A program made the position numbers and the translations under genes. From Sorex araneus (Eukaryota; Chordata; Mammalia; Eulipotyphla; Soricidae), in assembly GCF_027595985.1 (NCBI RefSeq), contig NC_073302.1:404734503-404798502 (forward strand): 64,000 bases of DNA, read 5' to 3'. This document shows positions 1-53,068 of the stretch, piece after piece. Positions within the stretch are counted from its first letter, which is position 1. Each line of letters begins with the position of its first letter. A model generated the notes under the pieces. It was not told the DNA's origin and searched no databases. It was given only the letters and a program-made list of their open reading frames with translations.

Positions 1-361
1 CACAAAAATCCCTTAAAAATGACGCAAATTGAGGTTGGAGCTATAGTACAGCTGGTAGGGCTCCTGCTTGATACATTGCTGACCTGGTTTCAATCCCCGT
101 CACTCCACCTGGTCCCCTGAATACCACCAGCAGTGAAAGAATGATCCCTTTGTGCAGAGGCAGGAATAAGCCCCGAGTACCACTGGGTGTGCCACTTCCC
201 TTCAAAATTCCCCCCGCCCCCACAACATAAATTTTAAAACTAAAATTTTTTTTCTGAATAGGCGGAGGCACAATCAAATGACAGAAGAGATAAACTCCAC
301 GAAGCAAATCTATGAAACTGACAGCTGGTAGGAGGATGTTTGCAGTAAAAATCCCGAGTCA

Positions 362-16326
<15,965 letters not shown>

Positions 16327-16504
16327 TTTTACAGTGCCAAGAAAACATTTAAGAGGACCTTTCAGGAAGAGAACACAGGTGAACAGTCACTTCTACAAGG
16401 AAGTGGGTCTCAGCAGATGAAAGCACAGCTAACTTTTGTTTGTAGGATTCTCAAAAATCACTTTATTCAGAGGGTTAGAGACTGAGCACAGTGCCCACTC
16501 AACA

Positions 16505-16918
16505 CCTTTATTGCAAAACACAACAGCTAATTAGAGAGAGAGAACAGAAGGGAATGCCCTGCCACAGTGGCAGGGTGGGGTGGGGGGAGATGGGATTGGG
16601 GAGGGTGGGAGGAATGCTGGGTTTACTGGTGGTGGAGAATGGGCACTGGTGAAGGGATGGGTTATCAAACTTTGTAAGGGAGAAACATGAGCACAAAAAT
16701 GTATAAATCTGTAACTGTACCCTCACGTTGACTCACTAATTAAAAATAAACTATTAATAAAAAAAAATAAAAAAAAAAAAAGAATGGGCACTGGTGAAGG
16801 GATGGGTTCCCGAACTTTGTATGAAGGAAGCATAAGCACAAAAGTGTATACATCTGTAACTGTACCCTTACGGTGATTCACTAATTAAAAATAAATAAAT
16901 TTAAATAAAAAAAAATTT
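16505..16918 (+). mobile_element. Two tandem L1-like 3' ends
   Basis: 16505-16775 and 16783-16918 share gggcactggtgaagggatgg, gtaactgtaccct and actaattaaaaataaa followed by A-rich tails. They look like the 3'-UTR ends of a LINE-1 family. The second copy is 5' truncated and joins the first through its A tail. Confidence 0.6.
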
Positions 16919-19149
16919 ACTCAAAAAAAAATCACTTTATTCAAATAAAAATACTACTTTCAAGGACGATCTTAATCAGGGAAGTGTCAAAAGTTTTAGC
17001 TATGAAAATACACATCTCAGTACTTTTTAAAATTGAGATAATGGGGGGGGGCTGAAAGATAAAGTATAGCGGGTAAAGCACTCACCTTGCAAGCAGGCCA
17101 ACCTGGGTTCTATTTCTGGCACCATATGTGGTCCCCCCGGCCCTGCCAGGAGGGATCCCAGAGCATAGAGCCAGGAGGAGCCTCTGCACACCACCAGGGT
17201 GGCCCAACAAGTGAACAGAGACATGACTGACACATTACATTACACTAGTATGAGGTGTACAACACAATGCTTTATATTACCATATAGATTAAAAAAAAAA
17301 CAACCTATGCTTCCCATGAGGAATTTTTATTGCTCTTTTGGTTCATTTTTGGTTTAGGGGCCACACCTGGCTGTGCTCAGAGCTTACTCCTGACTCTACA
17401 CTCCGAGATCACTCCTGGCAGTGCTCAGGGGACCATTTGAGGTGCTGGGGCTTGACCCTGGGTCAGCGCATGCAAGGCAAGTGCCTTATTTGCTATACTA
17501 TCTCTCTGGACCCTGTAAGGAGGGCTTTTAAAACTGATTCAATTAGCAACTTTCAAATATGCAATTCATGCAAATATGCAAGTATTGTGCATGGCGGTCA
17601 CCACACTGTATATTAATACATCCTACAGAATACATCTCTATAGCTATAGAATACATCACTAATTCTATAGCTACAAGCCTCTATCTTTTCAGTGTTTTTA
17701 TTTTCCATTTTTTTGGGGGGTGGTAGATGTGGCACACCCTGTGGTGCTGGGGGACTGTGGGCTAGTGGCTGTATGAGCATGAGAATTCCACTCTTGGGCC
17801 AAGTGCTCCGGCCCGGTGGTGCTGGGTTTGGAGGAGGGGAAGGTGTGTATGTGTGGAGGGTGGGGGGAGGAAAGGGAAAGAGTCTATATGCTAAGCCTGA
17901 AGTACCACGAAAGGGCACCCAGCCTGAAGGGGGAAAAAAAGTCAATGATGGGGACAGGGAGCTAGCCCAAAGGGTATATGGAAACCCTAGGTTCCCTGGG
18001 TTCCATCTCTAGTATCACATGATCCCCAGTGCTGCCAAGTGTGGCTCCAAAACCAAAAAGAACAATAAAGAGGGTAGGGAGGAAATAAAAAATTGTGAAG
18101 AATTTCATATTAGGGGTGGGAGAAACTGTATGGTGATCTCTGAGTGAAGAATCAAGAGAAAGCCCTGGGTATAGCCGGATGTGACCCAAAATATACCCCA
18201 CATACACATCCAAAAATAAAAAAAAATTCAGTGTAGCAAGGCAAAGTGTTTTGGAGATGCCTGCACAACGATGATGTAAACAGACCTTTCTGTCTTTGTT
18301 TTTGCAGTGGCACAGACTCTCGTCATATGAGGTTGGCTGAGCAGTGCTCAAGGAGCCATGTGATGTCAGGGGTTGAACTCAGGATGCAAAGAATGGCTTC
18401 AGCCCCGAGAGCCATGCAAACATGTATAGGGGCCAGAGAGAAAACTCCCTGGCCACTGCTTGGCCCCTAAGCACCCCTGAGAGCACTGTCTGGGCACAGA
18501 ACTGGAAGTAGCTACAGAGCACCACAGGAGGCTCAAACACTAATGTGAGCATGCATGGGTTGGGGCAGTTAAGAGCATGGACCTAGCCACTTAAAAATGG
18601 GATCACAGCTCACTATTCTTTTCCTTTTTGGTTTTGGTAGTGCTCAGGACTGACTTCTGGCTCTGCTTTCAGGGATCACTCCTGCCGGGCTCCATATGAG
18701 GTATCGGGAATAGAATCTAGGTCGTCACATGCAAGGCATGTGCTTTACCCACTGAACTATCTCTGGCTTCCCAGTAGGATACATGAAAAAAAAAAATCTC
18801 ATTCCCTTCCTTTTATTGTAATGCAATGTGGTCTGGGGGTTGGTTTTGGGGTGCTGAGTGGAAGTTACACTGACCATGGGGGAGGCAGCACAACCACAGT
18901 GTGGACAGCCTGGGGCTCTACCACTGAGACTCACCCTCAGGACCCCCTAACATGATACACTTGATGTCATGTGTATTTTTCCACAATGAAAAAAAACCCC
19001 ACATTATCATGTAACCAGTTCATACACGATGTACCGAAGTGTAAGCCACTTATTCTCCAGTACTAAGCAGCTTGAGAGACAGGTGGCAATGAGAAAAAAA
19101 ATATCCATACTTATCTAAGCTCTTGAGTGCCTAATTCAATCCTATTTGA

Positions 19150-19310
19150 TACTCCTGGAGATACAGAAAGAAGTTTGCCCCTATACTGGGGACACTGGTT
19201 CTGGGAAATGTGGAGGGATGGGTGCGGGAACACTGTATAACTGAAACCCAATCATCAACAGCTTTGTAAGGGTGTATCTCACGGTGATTCAATTTTTAAA
19301 AGATTGAAAA
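19150..19310 (+). mobile_element. L1-like 3' end
   Basis: Contains gggatgggtgcgggaacact, gtaagggtgtatctcacggt and gattcaatttttaaa, related to the copy at 26020. Confidence 0.5.
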
Positions 19311-20404
19311 AAACAAGTTTCCCTTATAATGCAAGCTGACATTCCCCTCCACCGCCATCCCAAGCACTGTTGGGTGTAGCCCCAAGACCAATATTAATTT
19401 ATTTCTCTTTTTCAGGGGGGCTGAGAGGTTATGGGACACACCCATCAATACTCAGGGGACCAAGAGGTGCTAGGGAACAAACCAGGACCTCCAGCATACA
19501 AAATATGCACTTCAGTCCTTTTAACTATCTCCCCAGCCCCTCTCTAAGGATAGAGATGTCTCCATTTTTCCCTCTGTTATGATTAAGAGGGTGATAGTGA
19601 TAGTACAGAGTGATAGCGGCAGGTAAGGTGCTTGCCTTGTACACAGCCAACCGGGATCTGATCCCCAGCATCCCATATGGTTCCCTGAGCACTGCCAGGA
19701 GTGATTCCTGAGTGCAGAGCCAGGAATGACCTGTGAGCACAGAGCCAGGAGTAGCCCCCAAGCACAGCCAGCTGTTGCCTCCCCAAACTAAAGAATAATC
19801 ATTAACTGCACCTCGTTCCCCAAGGAATGTCCACCAACTAGATGAGAGTATGGGCAGCACCCCCCAACTCCTCACTCTCCCCAAAGCTGACAGGAATGAA
19901 CTTCTCAAGGGCTGAGGTCAGCATGGGTTACATCTAGCATCCCGGGGGCGAGACTATTAGCAGGTCTTGGATCTGAAGCATCAACTACTGGTTTCCACTC
20001 TTACTTGGTGAACGGCAGGTTGTGGGGGAGGAAATGGAGCTGGATCCAGGTTACAGCGTATATTTAAGTGGGTCAGTTCATGTCTCTGAGCTTAGGTTTC
20101 TCTCTGCAAAAATGATGACTTGGTCAAAGGTCAGAAATAGCTGTTCCTATGGAACTGACAGCCATTATATTTATTATGGATAGGTTTACAGGACAGAACT
20201 GCACTGCTGAGTCTGAAAAAATTAAACAAAACAAAGGAACCTCTTATGCTTCCTCTGTTCTCAAAGCAACGATAAAACACGACTTTCTCCTTCACTTACC
20301 ATTTAATTTTAAGAAATTCTCAAAGCACTGCCAATAGCACCAAATAGACTTTTTGGGTTTTCCCCCCTCCCACCCCAAACTTTTTCTTGATACATGTGGA
20401 TACT

Positions 20405-20465
20405 AATCAGATTCTATTTAATTTTATTTATTTATTTATTTATTTATTATTTATTTACTTATTTG
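20405..20465. repeat. (TTTA)n microsatellite
   Basis: ttta/tttatt units at the start (antisense tail) of the minus-strand SINE at 20460. Confidence 0.85.
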
Positions 20466-21043
20466 GGCCACATCTGGTCATGCTCAGGGGTTAGTCCTGG
20501 CTCTGCACTCAGGAATTTCTCCTGGCAGTGCTCAGGGGACCATACGGCATTCCAGGAATCAAACATGGGCCGGCTGCAAGCAAGGTAAGTGCTCTACCCA
20601 CTGCTCTGGCCCTCAGTGACTGGATTTTTAAAAGGGAAGGAGGGGACCAGAGTGATAGTACAACAGGCAAGGCACTTGTCTTGCACATGGCTGATTGGGG
20701 CTTGACACCCTCCAAGTCATCTCCAAGACCCACCAGGAATGATCCATGAGCACAGATCCAGGAGTAAGACCTGAGCATCACTGGGTGTGATTGCCCTCCC
20801 CCCCTGAAAAAAATCTGGAAAGGAGCTATGTTAGACTTAATCCATCTGTATTTCAAAACCGCTGAAGCTTCCATTTCTTAAATGCCTCTATTCCCCATCC
20901 CTTACAAACAAAGAAGTCAGTAACTCTAGTTCTGGCAACAGACTTTCCTCCAGCAGGGCACACATTATGTTCTAAAATGCAAATGGTTATTGAACCGTTT
21001 ATCCCCAAACACTTACTGCGCACCTCTTATGTGTTTGACACAT

Positions 21044-21112
21044 AAGGGAAAATTCCCTGCCTTCACTGATACAATTGTAAGGCAAAAGGGAAAATTCCCT
21101 GTTTTCACTGAT
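21044..21112. repeat. 42-bp period duplication with palindromic cores
   Basis: Two copies of a 27-nt segment (21044..21070, 21086..21112) that each contain the perfect palindrome gggaaaattccc. They differ at two bases. Confidence 0.9.
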
Positions 21113-22069
21113 CTTAGAAATGTATCTGAAGATAAATCAGAGAATAAAATGAACAATGTCAGGACATGCAAGTGTAAGAGTTACAAATCAAGCAGAGTCA
21201 GGGTAATTTAGAGTAAGGGTGGGGGGCATGCTGTAGTGATAGCTCTCAAAGTGATGTCTGGGCAAAGATTTGAAGAACTAGGGCAGGAACGACAGGACAG
21301 TGGGTAGGGTGCTCACCTTGCAGGTGGCTGACATGGGTTCAATCCCTGGTACCACATAAGGGTGCCCGAGGCCACCAGGAGTGATCCCTGAAGGCAGAGC
21401 CAGGAGTGTGCTCTGGGCACTATCCCTCTGCCCTACCCACTCTCCGAGCCCCCAAAAATGATCTGAAAAACTAGGCATGAAGAGGTATGTGAGAGCTCCA
21501 GGCAGCCCCAGCAGGATGTAAAAAAGAACCCAAGGGAACCAGCTGCCTTTCTCCTACTCAGGGATTAATGCTGCATTATGGTAACAGCTGGACTGCACCA
21601 ACGTCATCAACAGTTGTTAAAGACTACTGGCTATTTGCCTAATGACAGTACAAAATCTCTCTGTCGCCCTTTTTCATCATGTGTTCACTCTGATTTCTGT
21701 CCTCAACTGTCTTCAGAGCATCTCCCGTGTCAACAGGGGCACAAAGACACCCGTTTCACAGTGGACTGCAACCCAAACAAAAGCCCCGATAGGTAATCCT
21801 GCATTTCATTTCGGTGTGATTCAACAGTGGGCTGACAACGGGACCGGATATTTTAAGGAAAAAAAAAATATCCCAACCACAAAAACTCTCTCCAAACTGG
21901 ATGCCTCGGCAGGCAAGGAAGAGGTGCTTGCTGAGCGCCCTCTCCGTGCAGGGCTGGCAGGGGCGTTGTGGCAAATCGACAGGCGCCTTGTGCACTCAAC
22001 ACGGCCTGGGCCCAGGTCTCTGCACACTCTGCATACACACACTCCAAGGTTCCCCCACCTTCTCGAGCC

Positions 22070-22095
22070 GACTATGGGGGAATGCACACATGCAT

Positions 22096-22126
<31 letters not shown>

Positions 22127-22500
22127 CTGGGGGAATGCACACACACATATACACAAACACACACACACCCAACTCTGGGGGAATGCACACATACACCGAC
22201 TCTGGGGGAAGGCACCTTCCACCCCCCAAAAAAACAAACACACCCCCAACTCTGGGAGAATGCGCGCGCGCGCGCAAACACACACACACACACACACACA
22301 CCCCGATTCTGAGGGAATGCACGCGCGCGCGCAAGCACACACACACGCACACACACACACCCGACTCGGGGACTGCACAAACAGACACACACACCCCCCA
22401 CACAAAGACACCCCCTACTTTGGGGGAATGCACACACGTACACTCCCGAATCTGGGGGAATGCGCACACGCGCGCGCACGGACATACACACACACATCCG
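22070..22500. repeat. Compound CA/CG minisatellite
   Basis: About nine copies of a unit like actctgggggaatgcacaca, at roughly 22071, 22126, 22172, 22200, 22250, 22304, 22362, 22418 and 22450. They are separated by variable (CA)n and (CG)n runs, including gcgcgcgcgcgc at 22263 and cgcgcgcgcg at 22322. In PUS7 intron 1, next to the CpG island. Confidence 0.9.
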
Positions 22501-22900
22501 GCAGTCAGCAGAGTGGGAGCACGGCCCCTAGCCAAGGCTCACGGTGCCAGGAAGGCAGCGGACAGGGGTGGGTGGGCGAGCACGTGGACAGGACTCGCAG
22601 AGGACGCGTCAGGGCTCGGGGTAGGAAAGACCAGCCTCCTCTTCCGGGAGGGCGCGTCTCGGGAGCTCCTGGGGCAGAGGGACGGAGGCGCGGGACCCCG
22701 CTCCTGGCGCTGACAGCGCCGCGGGGAGGGGAGGGGAGGCGCGGTGCGCCGGGGGCCGGCACCCCCGGGAGCTCCCCGCGCGGCCCCGCGGGCACCCAGC
22801 GCGAACTCAGCACATGCCCGTCTGCACGGGCGCCCTCTGGGCCGGGCCTTGGGCGGCTCCGCGGGTGCCAAGGCCTGGCCGCGCGAGGCCGCGCACTTAC

Positions 22901-23060
22901 CCCGGGAGCAGGAGCGCGGGCGAGCCGCGAGGGGCCGGCGACGCTGCTCGGTGCGCAGGAAGGCGGCGGCGAGGACCTCGAGGAGAAGCCTGTGACGAGG
23001 CGGACCCCGCATAGGCGGCCAGCCTCGGCGCCGGGACCCTGGAGCTCTAGGTGGGGGAAC
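22901..23060 (-). other. PUS7: PUS7 noncoding first exon (3' edge supported, transcription start estimated)
   Basis: On the minus strand an excellent donor, GGG|gtaagtgcgc, ends at 22901 inside the CpG island that lies upstream of the PUS7 coding exons. There is no suitable ATG continuing the PUS7 frame, so this is inferred to be the noncoding leader exon spliced to the exon at about 16358. The transcription start is not visible; 23060 is only a guess, and the GC boxes upstream (23105-23340) fit a multi-start promoter. Confidence 0.6.
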
Positions 23061-23104
23061 TCGCCCGAGGCCGGGCTCGCACACGTGCGGCGCAGCGACG
23101 CGAC

Positions 23105-23340
23105 GCGACAGGCCCCGCCCCCTGGGCGGAGCCCGGGCCCCACGCCGGCCCCGCCCACCCCACCCCGCCCCTACGCAGGCCCCCTGCCTGACGTCGGCCC
23201 CGCCCCCACGCCGGCCCCGCCTTCCCTGACGCCGGTCCCGCCCCACGCAGGCCCACTGCTTGATACTGCCCCGCCCCCCAACGCAGGCCCCGCCCCCACG
23301 CAGGCCCCGCCCCACCCCGACGCCTGCTACTGGGAGTGCT
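23105..23340. repeat. GC-box minisatellite
   Basis: Irregular tandem units of cccgcccc[c]acgc[a/c]ggccccgcc in the PUS7 promoter. Strong G/C strand asymmetry. Confidence 0.8.
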
Positions 23341-23529
23341 GGAGGCCGCGCCCACCTTCCCCAACCCCACCCCGCTGTTGAGTCCCGGAGGGCGGCCCAG
23401 GGCAGGGCCTTGCCGCGGTCCTTGCTAGCTGAACAGTGGAAAGTCACTGTGGGACATCCCAGGCGGTCGCACCCGAGCTTTGGTAAAAGGAGATTTTTTT
23501 TTTTCTCATGCACCAAGAGAATCCTTTGG

Positions 23530-24200
23530 GACTACTGAGTCGCACGCGGCTGAGCCGGGTTTAATCCTGGGTATCCCTTGTGGTCCCCACTAGCACCTCC
23601 AGGAATGACTCCTGAGCGCAGAGCCAGCTGTTGTTACTCATAAGAGTGACAGATGTGACCCTAACCCGGAAGGAAGGAAGGAGGGAGGGAGGGGAGAGAG
23701 ATGGGGGAAAGGAGGAATGAAAGAAGAAAAGAAGGGAGGAAGAAAAAAGACTAGGGAGATAGCTCAAAAGATCAGGAACCTAAGCCTTGCATGCAGGAGA
23801 CTTGACTTTGATGGCATTTCTTGGTTCCTTGCTCAGTGCGCACAGGCTCCGCCCCCACCTTCTAACAAAATTCAAAGAAGTTTATGCTCTGGGTAAAGTG
23901 AATTCTAGGGACCGGATAGATAGTACTTGTCTTTTTATTTTTTTAAGTATTTTTTTATTGAGGTACTGTAATTTACAAAGTTATTCATAGCATCCAACTT
24001 TACAATCAGCCATGATCAAATTCCGTGTGTATAGTTATCCCGACCTCAGATCTCAACGCCATCACGCCAGTATCAGAGATCACTCCCGCCTGAGCTCTGG
24101 GGCCATATGGGGTGTCAGGGACCAAACCCGGATCAGCTGCATTGCAAGGCAAACGCCGTAACTGCTGTCCTATCACTCTGGCTCCGATAGTTCTTGTCTT
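23530..24200. mobile_element. SINE split by a SINE/L1-tail chimera
   Basis: A plus-strand SINE head at about 23906-23940 resumes at 24186. The insert 23941-24185 (minus strand) has a SINE head and body but ends in an L1-like 3' tail (reverse complement of gtactgtaatttacaaagtt). The 14-nt flanks atagtacttgtctt and atagttcttgtctt differ by one base. A plus SINE fragment lies at 23530-23645. Confidence 0.65.
23665..23755. repeat. Purine-rich GGAA/GGAG repeat
   Basis: ggaaggaaggagggaggg-type homopurine tract of about 90 nt in the PUS7-RINT1 spacer. Confidence 0.85.
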
Positions 24201-24409
24201 GCATCTGATGCTGACCCCGGGTTTCAAATATGTAGCAATACAACTATGGCTACAATAGCTATAATACCTTAGTATCCTCATGACTTTGTGACTGCAAGAT
24301 AGCACCTGTGATCCTCTTCACTCATTTTAGCGAGTTTATCTTCTTCCTCTTGCTGACAATCACTGATGTTCTATCTGTTCTCTTTATCAAGGAACATAGG
24401 TTTCTGGGT

Positions 24410-25330
24410 TTTTTTTGTGTGTGTGGGGGGCAGCACTCAAGGTCATAACCTGGAGATGCTCTGGGATTTCTCATGGCTTTGTGCTCAGGAATCATTCCTG
24501 GCATAACCAAGAGGACGATACAAGGTACCAGGGAGCAAAACTTGGCTGGCCACATGCAAGTGCCTTAACCCTTGTACTATATCTCCAGCCTCCGGTTTTG
24601 CTTTTTTTTGGGGGGGTCACACCCGGTGATGCACAGGGGTTACTCCTGGCTCTGCGCTCAGGAATTACTCCTGGCGGTGCTCAGGGAACCATGTGGGGTG
24701 CTGGGAATCGAACCTGGGTTGGCCACGTGCAAGGCAAACGCCCTACCCGCTGTGCTATCGCTCCAGCCCCCCTTTTTTTTTTTTGGTTAAGATTCCATAA
24801 TGTAGCATTTCCCCCAAGTATAAGAGACAAATAAGGCATCCTAGCTGCCTCAGGTCTTTTTTACATCCTGGCCGGCTTCCTCGAGCTCTCTAGGCATACC
24901 TTGTTCTCAAAATCTTTTTTAAATTATTTTTTGAGGGGGGGGGCTGCGCAGCCAGGAGTGCTTGGCTCTTATTTCTGCTCTGTGCTCAAGGATCACTCCT
25001 GGGTGTGCTTGGGGGTTGGGTGGGGGGGGCATATGAGGTGTCAGGGATCAAACCCTGGTTGGCCCTGTACAAGGCCCCTAATATTACTCTTTCTTGTTTT
25101 TTATTCGTCATTTTCCTTACTCCCAGGAAAGTTTCCATTTTTTTCTTCTTTTGCAGTCATTGATTTGTGTGTGTGTGTGTGTGTGTGTGTGGTCCTTTTA
25201 TTTATTTAGGGATAGTAGGGTGGGGGCCACCCCTGACAGTGCTCAGGGGACCATATGTGGTTCTGGGCATCTAACCCAATCATTTGTATGCAAGGGAAGC
25301 ACCTTACTCCTGTACTATTTCCCCAGCCCT
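24410..25330 (-). mobile_element. Run of four minus-strand SINEs
   Basis: Copies at 24410-24595 (old), 24600-24772 (near consensus), 24925-25085 (old) and 25208-25330 (old, 3' truncated). A (TG)n tract lies between the last two. Spacer between PUS7 and RINT1. Confidence 0.85.
25166..25192. repeat. (TG)n microsatellite
   Basis: About 13 TG units in the PUS7-RINT1 spacer. Confidence 0.9.
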
Positions 25331-25477
25331 GAATACTCTTTATGAAATAGTACTTTAACTGGGGGACATAGCTCACAGGTAGGAGTATAAGTAGGACCTA
25401 TCCGCTGTGGTCTCTTGCACACCTAACTGGCAAAAAGAATTAAGAAGTATTCCTTTTTTAATGGTTGTGGTAGAATT

Positions 25478-25677
25478 GGGCTGGAGCGATAGCACAGCGG
25501 TTGGGCTTTCGCCTTTTACTCGGGCAACCGTGTTCGATTCCTCCACCCCCCTCGGAGAGCCCGGCAAGCTACCCGGGCATATTGGATATGCCAAAAACAG
25601 TAACAATAAGTCTCTCAATGAGAGACGTTACTGGTGCCCGCTCGAACAAATCGATGAGCAACGGGATGACAGTGACA
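25478..25677 (+). mobile_element. SOR-like SINE, type B (young)
   Basis: Type B head and body with an agtgacagtg tail. Target-site duplication gtggtagaatt at 25467..25477 and 25678..25688. It is slightly shorter than the copy at 531 because a middle segment (gagagtatc to cctggcaa) is absent. Confidence 0.93.
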
Positions 25678-26019
25678 GTGGTAGAATTACATAAATCAGA
25701 ATGTAATTCTGATTTTAATGGTTGAGGTAGAATTAGATAAATTTGATTATATATGTATATGCATATACATTATACACATATAGTTTTTATTAATGTTTGT
25801 TTCCTATAAGAGTTGTTCCCCCTGCCATCCCAACTGCCACCCCACCGTTTTTCCTTTAGCTTCCAGAAAGTTACCACCAAATCTGCTCCTACAGGAAATA
25901 GGGTCTTATCTAGGGAACTTGATCAACTTTAAAGGAAAGGTCCAAAGATAATGACATCAGACATTCCCCAACCAAACAGCCCAAGCCAACTGCATTCAAG
26001 CACCCAGTCAAGAACACTT

Positions 26020-26150
26020 TCAGAAATGGTGGATGGATGGGTATTGGAATACTGTGTGACTGAAATCCAATCACGAACAGGTTTGTAAGGGTCTATCTCA
26101 AAGTGATTCAATAAAAAAGTTTAAAAAATAAAATAAAATTAAAAAACTGA
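26020..26150 (+). mobile_element. L1-like 3' end
   Basis: Contains ggatgggtattggaatactg, gtaagggtctatctcaaagt and gattcaataaaa, then an A-rich tail. Confidence 0.5.
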
Positions 26151-26813
26151 GAATAATAAGAAACCATTACTAATAATTATTGTAAATCAAAAAATAAATA
26201 AAATGAAAATATTAAATGGTACCCAAAAAAGGGGGGAACATTATTTTTTAAAGAGGGGAACATTTTCAGTCCGTGTGGGATATCATCTAAAATATAAACC
26301 AGGGATTAGAAAGATAATTCAGAGATTAAGGCTCTTGCTATGAAAACGATTGATCTGGATTCAATCCCAGCATCACCTAAGATTCCCCTGAGCACTTGTC
26401 GTGAGTGATCCCTGAGCCCAGAGCCAGGAGTAAACCCTGAGCACATCCAGTGGGGGCCGCCCCACCATCACACATATATGAAAACGAAATATTCCAGTTG
26501 AATTCGTGTGGTAAAGGGAGGGGCCCCTACCAGTCTGGTTATTAAGAGCCCCAGAGGTGGGGGAGATCTTGTACCGGAGGAGGCGGAGTTTGAGGGTGGC
26601 AGCCTGGGCCTCCGGCCGGCGGGGGGCGCGCGCGCGCGCTGGGCGCCAGTCCCCAGCGGCGGGGCCTATCTGGGCGGAGAGGCGGGACGCAGAGAGACGG
26701 GAGAGGAAGCCGAGGTGGCGCTCGGCCTGGGGTTGCGTGCCTGGTCGCGGGCGCGCTCGGACGCCACTTGCCACCCTGGCTGCGCAGGAGCGGCGGCCGC
26801 GCGCGCAGGGGGG

Positions 26814-52877
<26,064 letters not shown>

Positions 52878-53005
52878 CGCATCAAATTTTTTCATTTTAG
52901 GTTTTGTGACTTTTTTTTTTTTAGCCACAAGGACAGAAATCAATTGGATTTCAAGTTGTGTGATATCATTTTAAACAAATGAAACTGAAGACTTTATAAA
53001 AATCA

Positions 53006-53011
53006 TTTATT
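53006..53011 (-). terminator. EFCAB10: EFCAB10 polyadenylation signal AATAAA
   Basis: A minus-strand AATAAA starts about 20 nt after the EFCAB10 stop, implying a very short 3'-UTR that ends near 52990, still downstream of the RINT1 stop. Confidence 0.7.
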
Positions 53012-53031
53012 ATTTTGGACTTACAGTGTTA

Positions 53032-53068
53032 TTAAAATGTGTTCCAGATCTTGATGGTCCTGTCGTTC
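53032..53068 (-). CDS. EFCAB10: EFCAB10 exon 4 (stop)
   Basis: A very short coding part of 37 nt: it completes Val, then encodes NDRTIKIWNTF and TAA (53032..53034). Acceptor tttcttag. It lies only 155 nt from the RINT1 stop codon on the other strand. Confidence 0.92.

Larger units (their letters stand above)
17045..21460. mobile_element. Old SINE field in PUS7 intron 1
   Basis: Plus: 17045-17220, 17950-18060, 19588-19790, 20640-20815, 21278-21460. Minus: 17337-17515, 18618-18775, 19400-19543, 20460-20612. A mixed remnant occupies 18300-18480. Confidence 0.75.
22540..23370. promoter_or_regulatory. CpG island and promoter region of PUS7
   Basis: Dense CpG and very high GC compared with the AT-rich flanks. 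From 23105 to 23340 it holds many copies of a ccccgcccc-type GC box (Sp1/KLF-like), arranged as an irregular GC-rich minisatellite with units containing acgcaggccccgcc. It overlaps the PUS7 leader exon. The long open frames crossing it on both strands are an effect of base composition. Confidence 0.85.

Noticed and set aside
21642-23381. 579-codon open frame on the plus strand across the minisatellite and CpG island
   Set aside because: Its composition is that of CA/CG repeats and GC boxes, with no recognisable domain. The antisense strand carries the PUS7 leader exon, and stop codons are rare simply because of base composition.
53032-53068. Doubt whether a 37-nt coding exon is real
   Set aside because: The rejected view is that it is chance: the acceptor, phase, 11 residues like the human C-terminus, the stop and a nearby AATAAA all agree, so it was kept.
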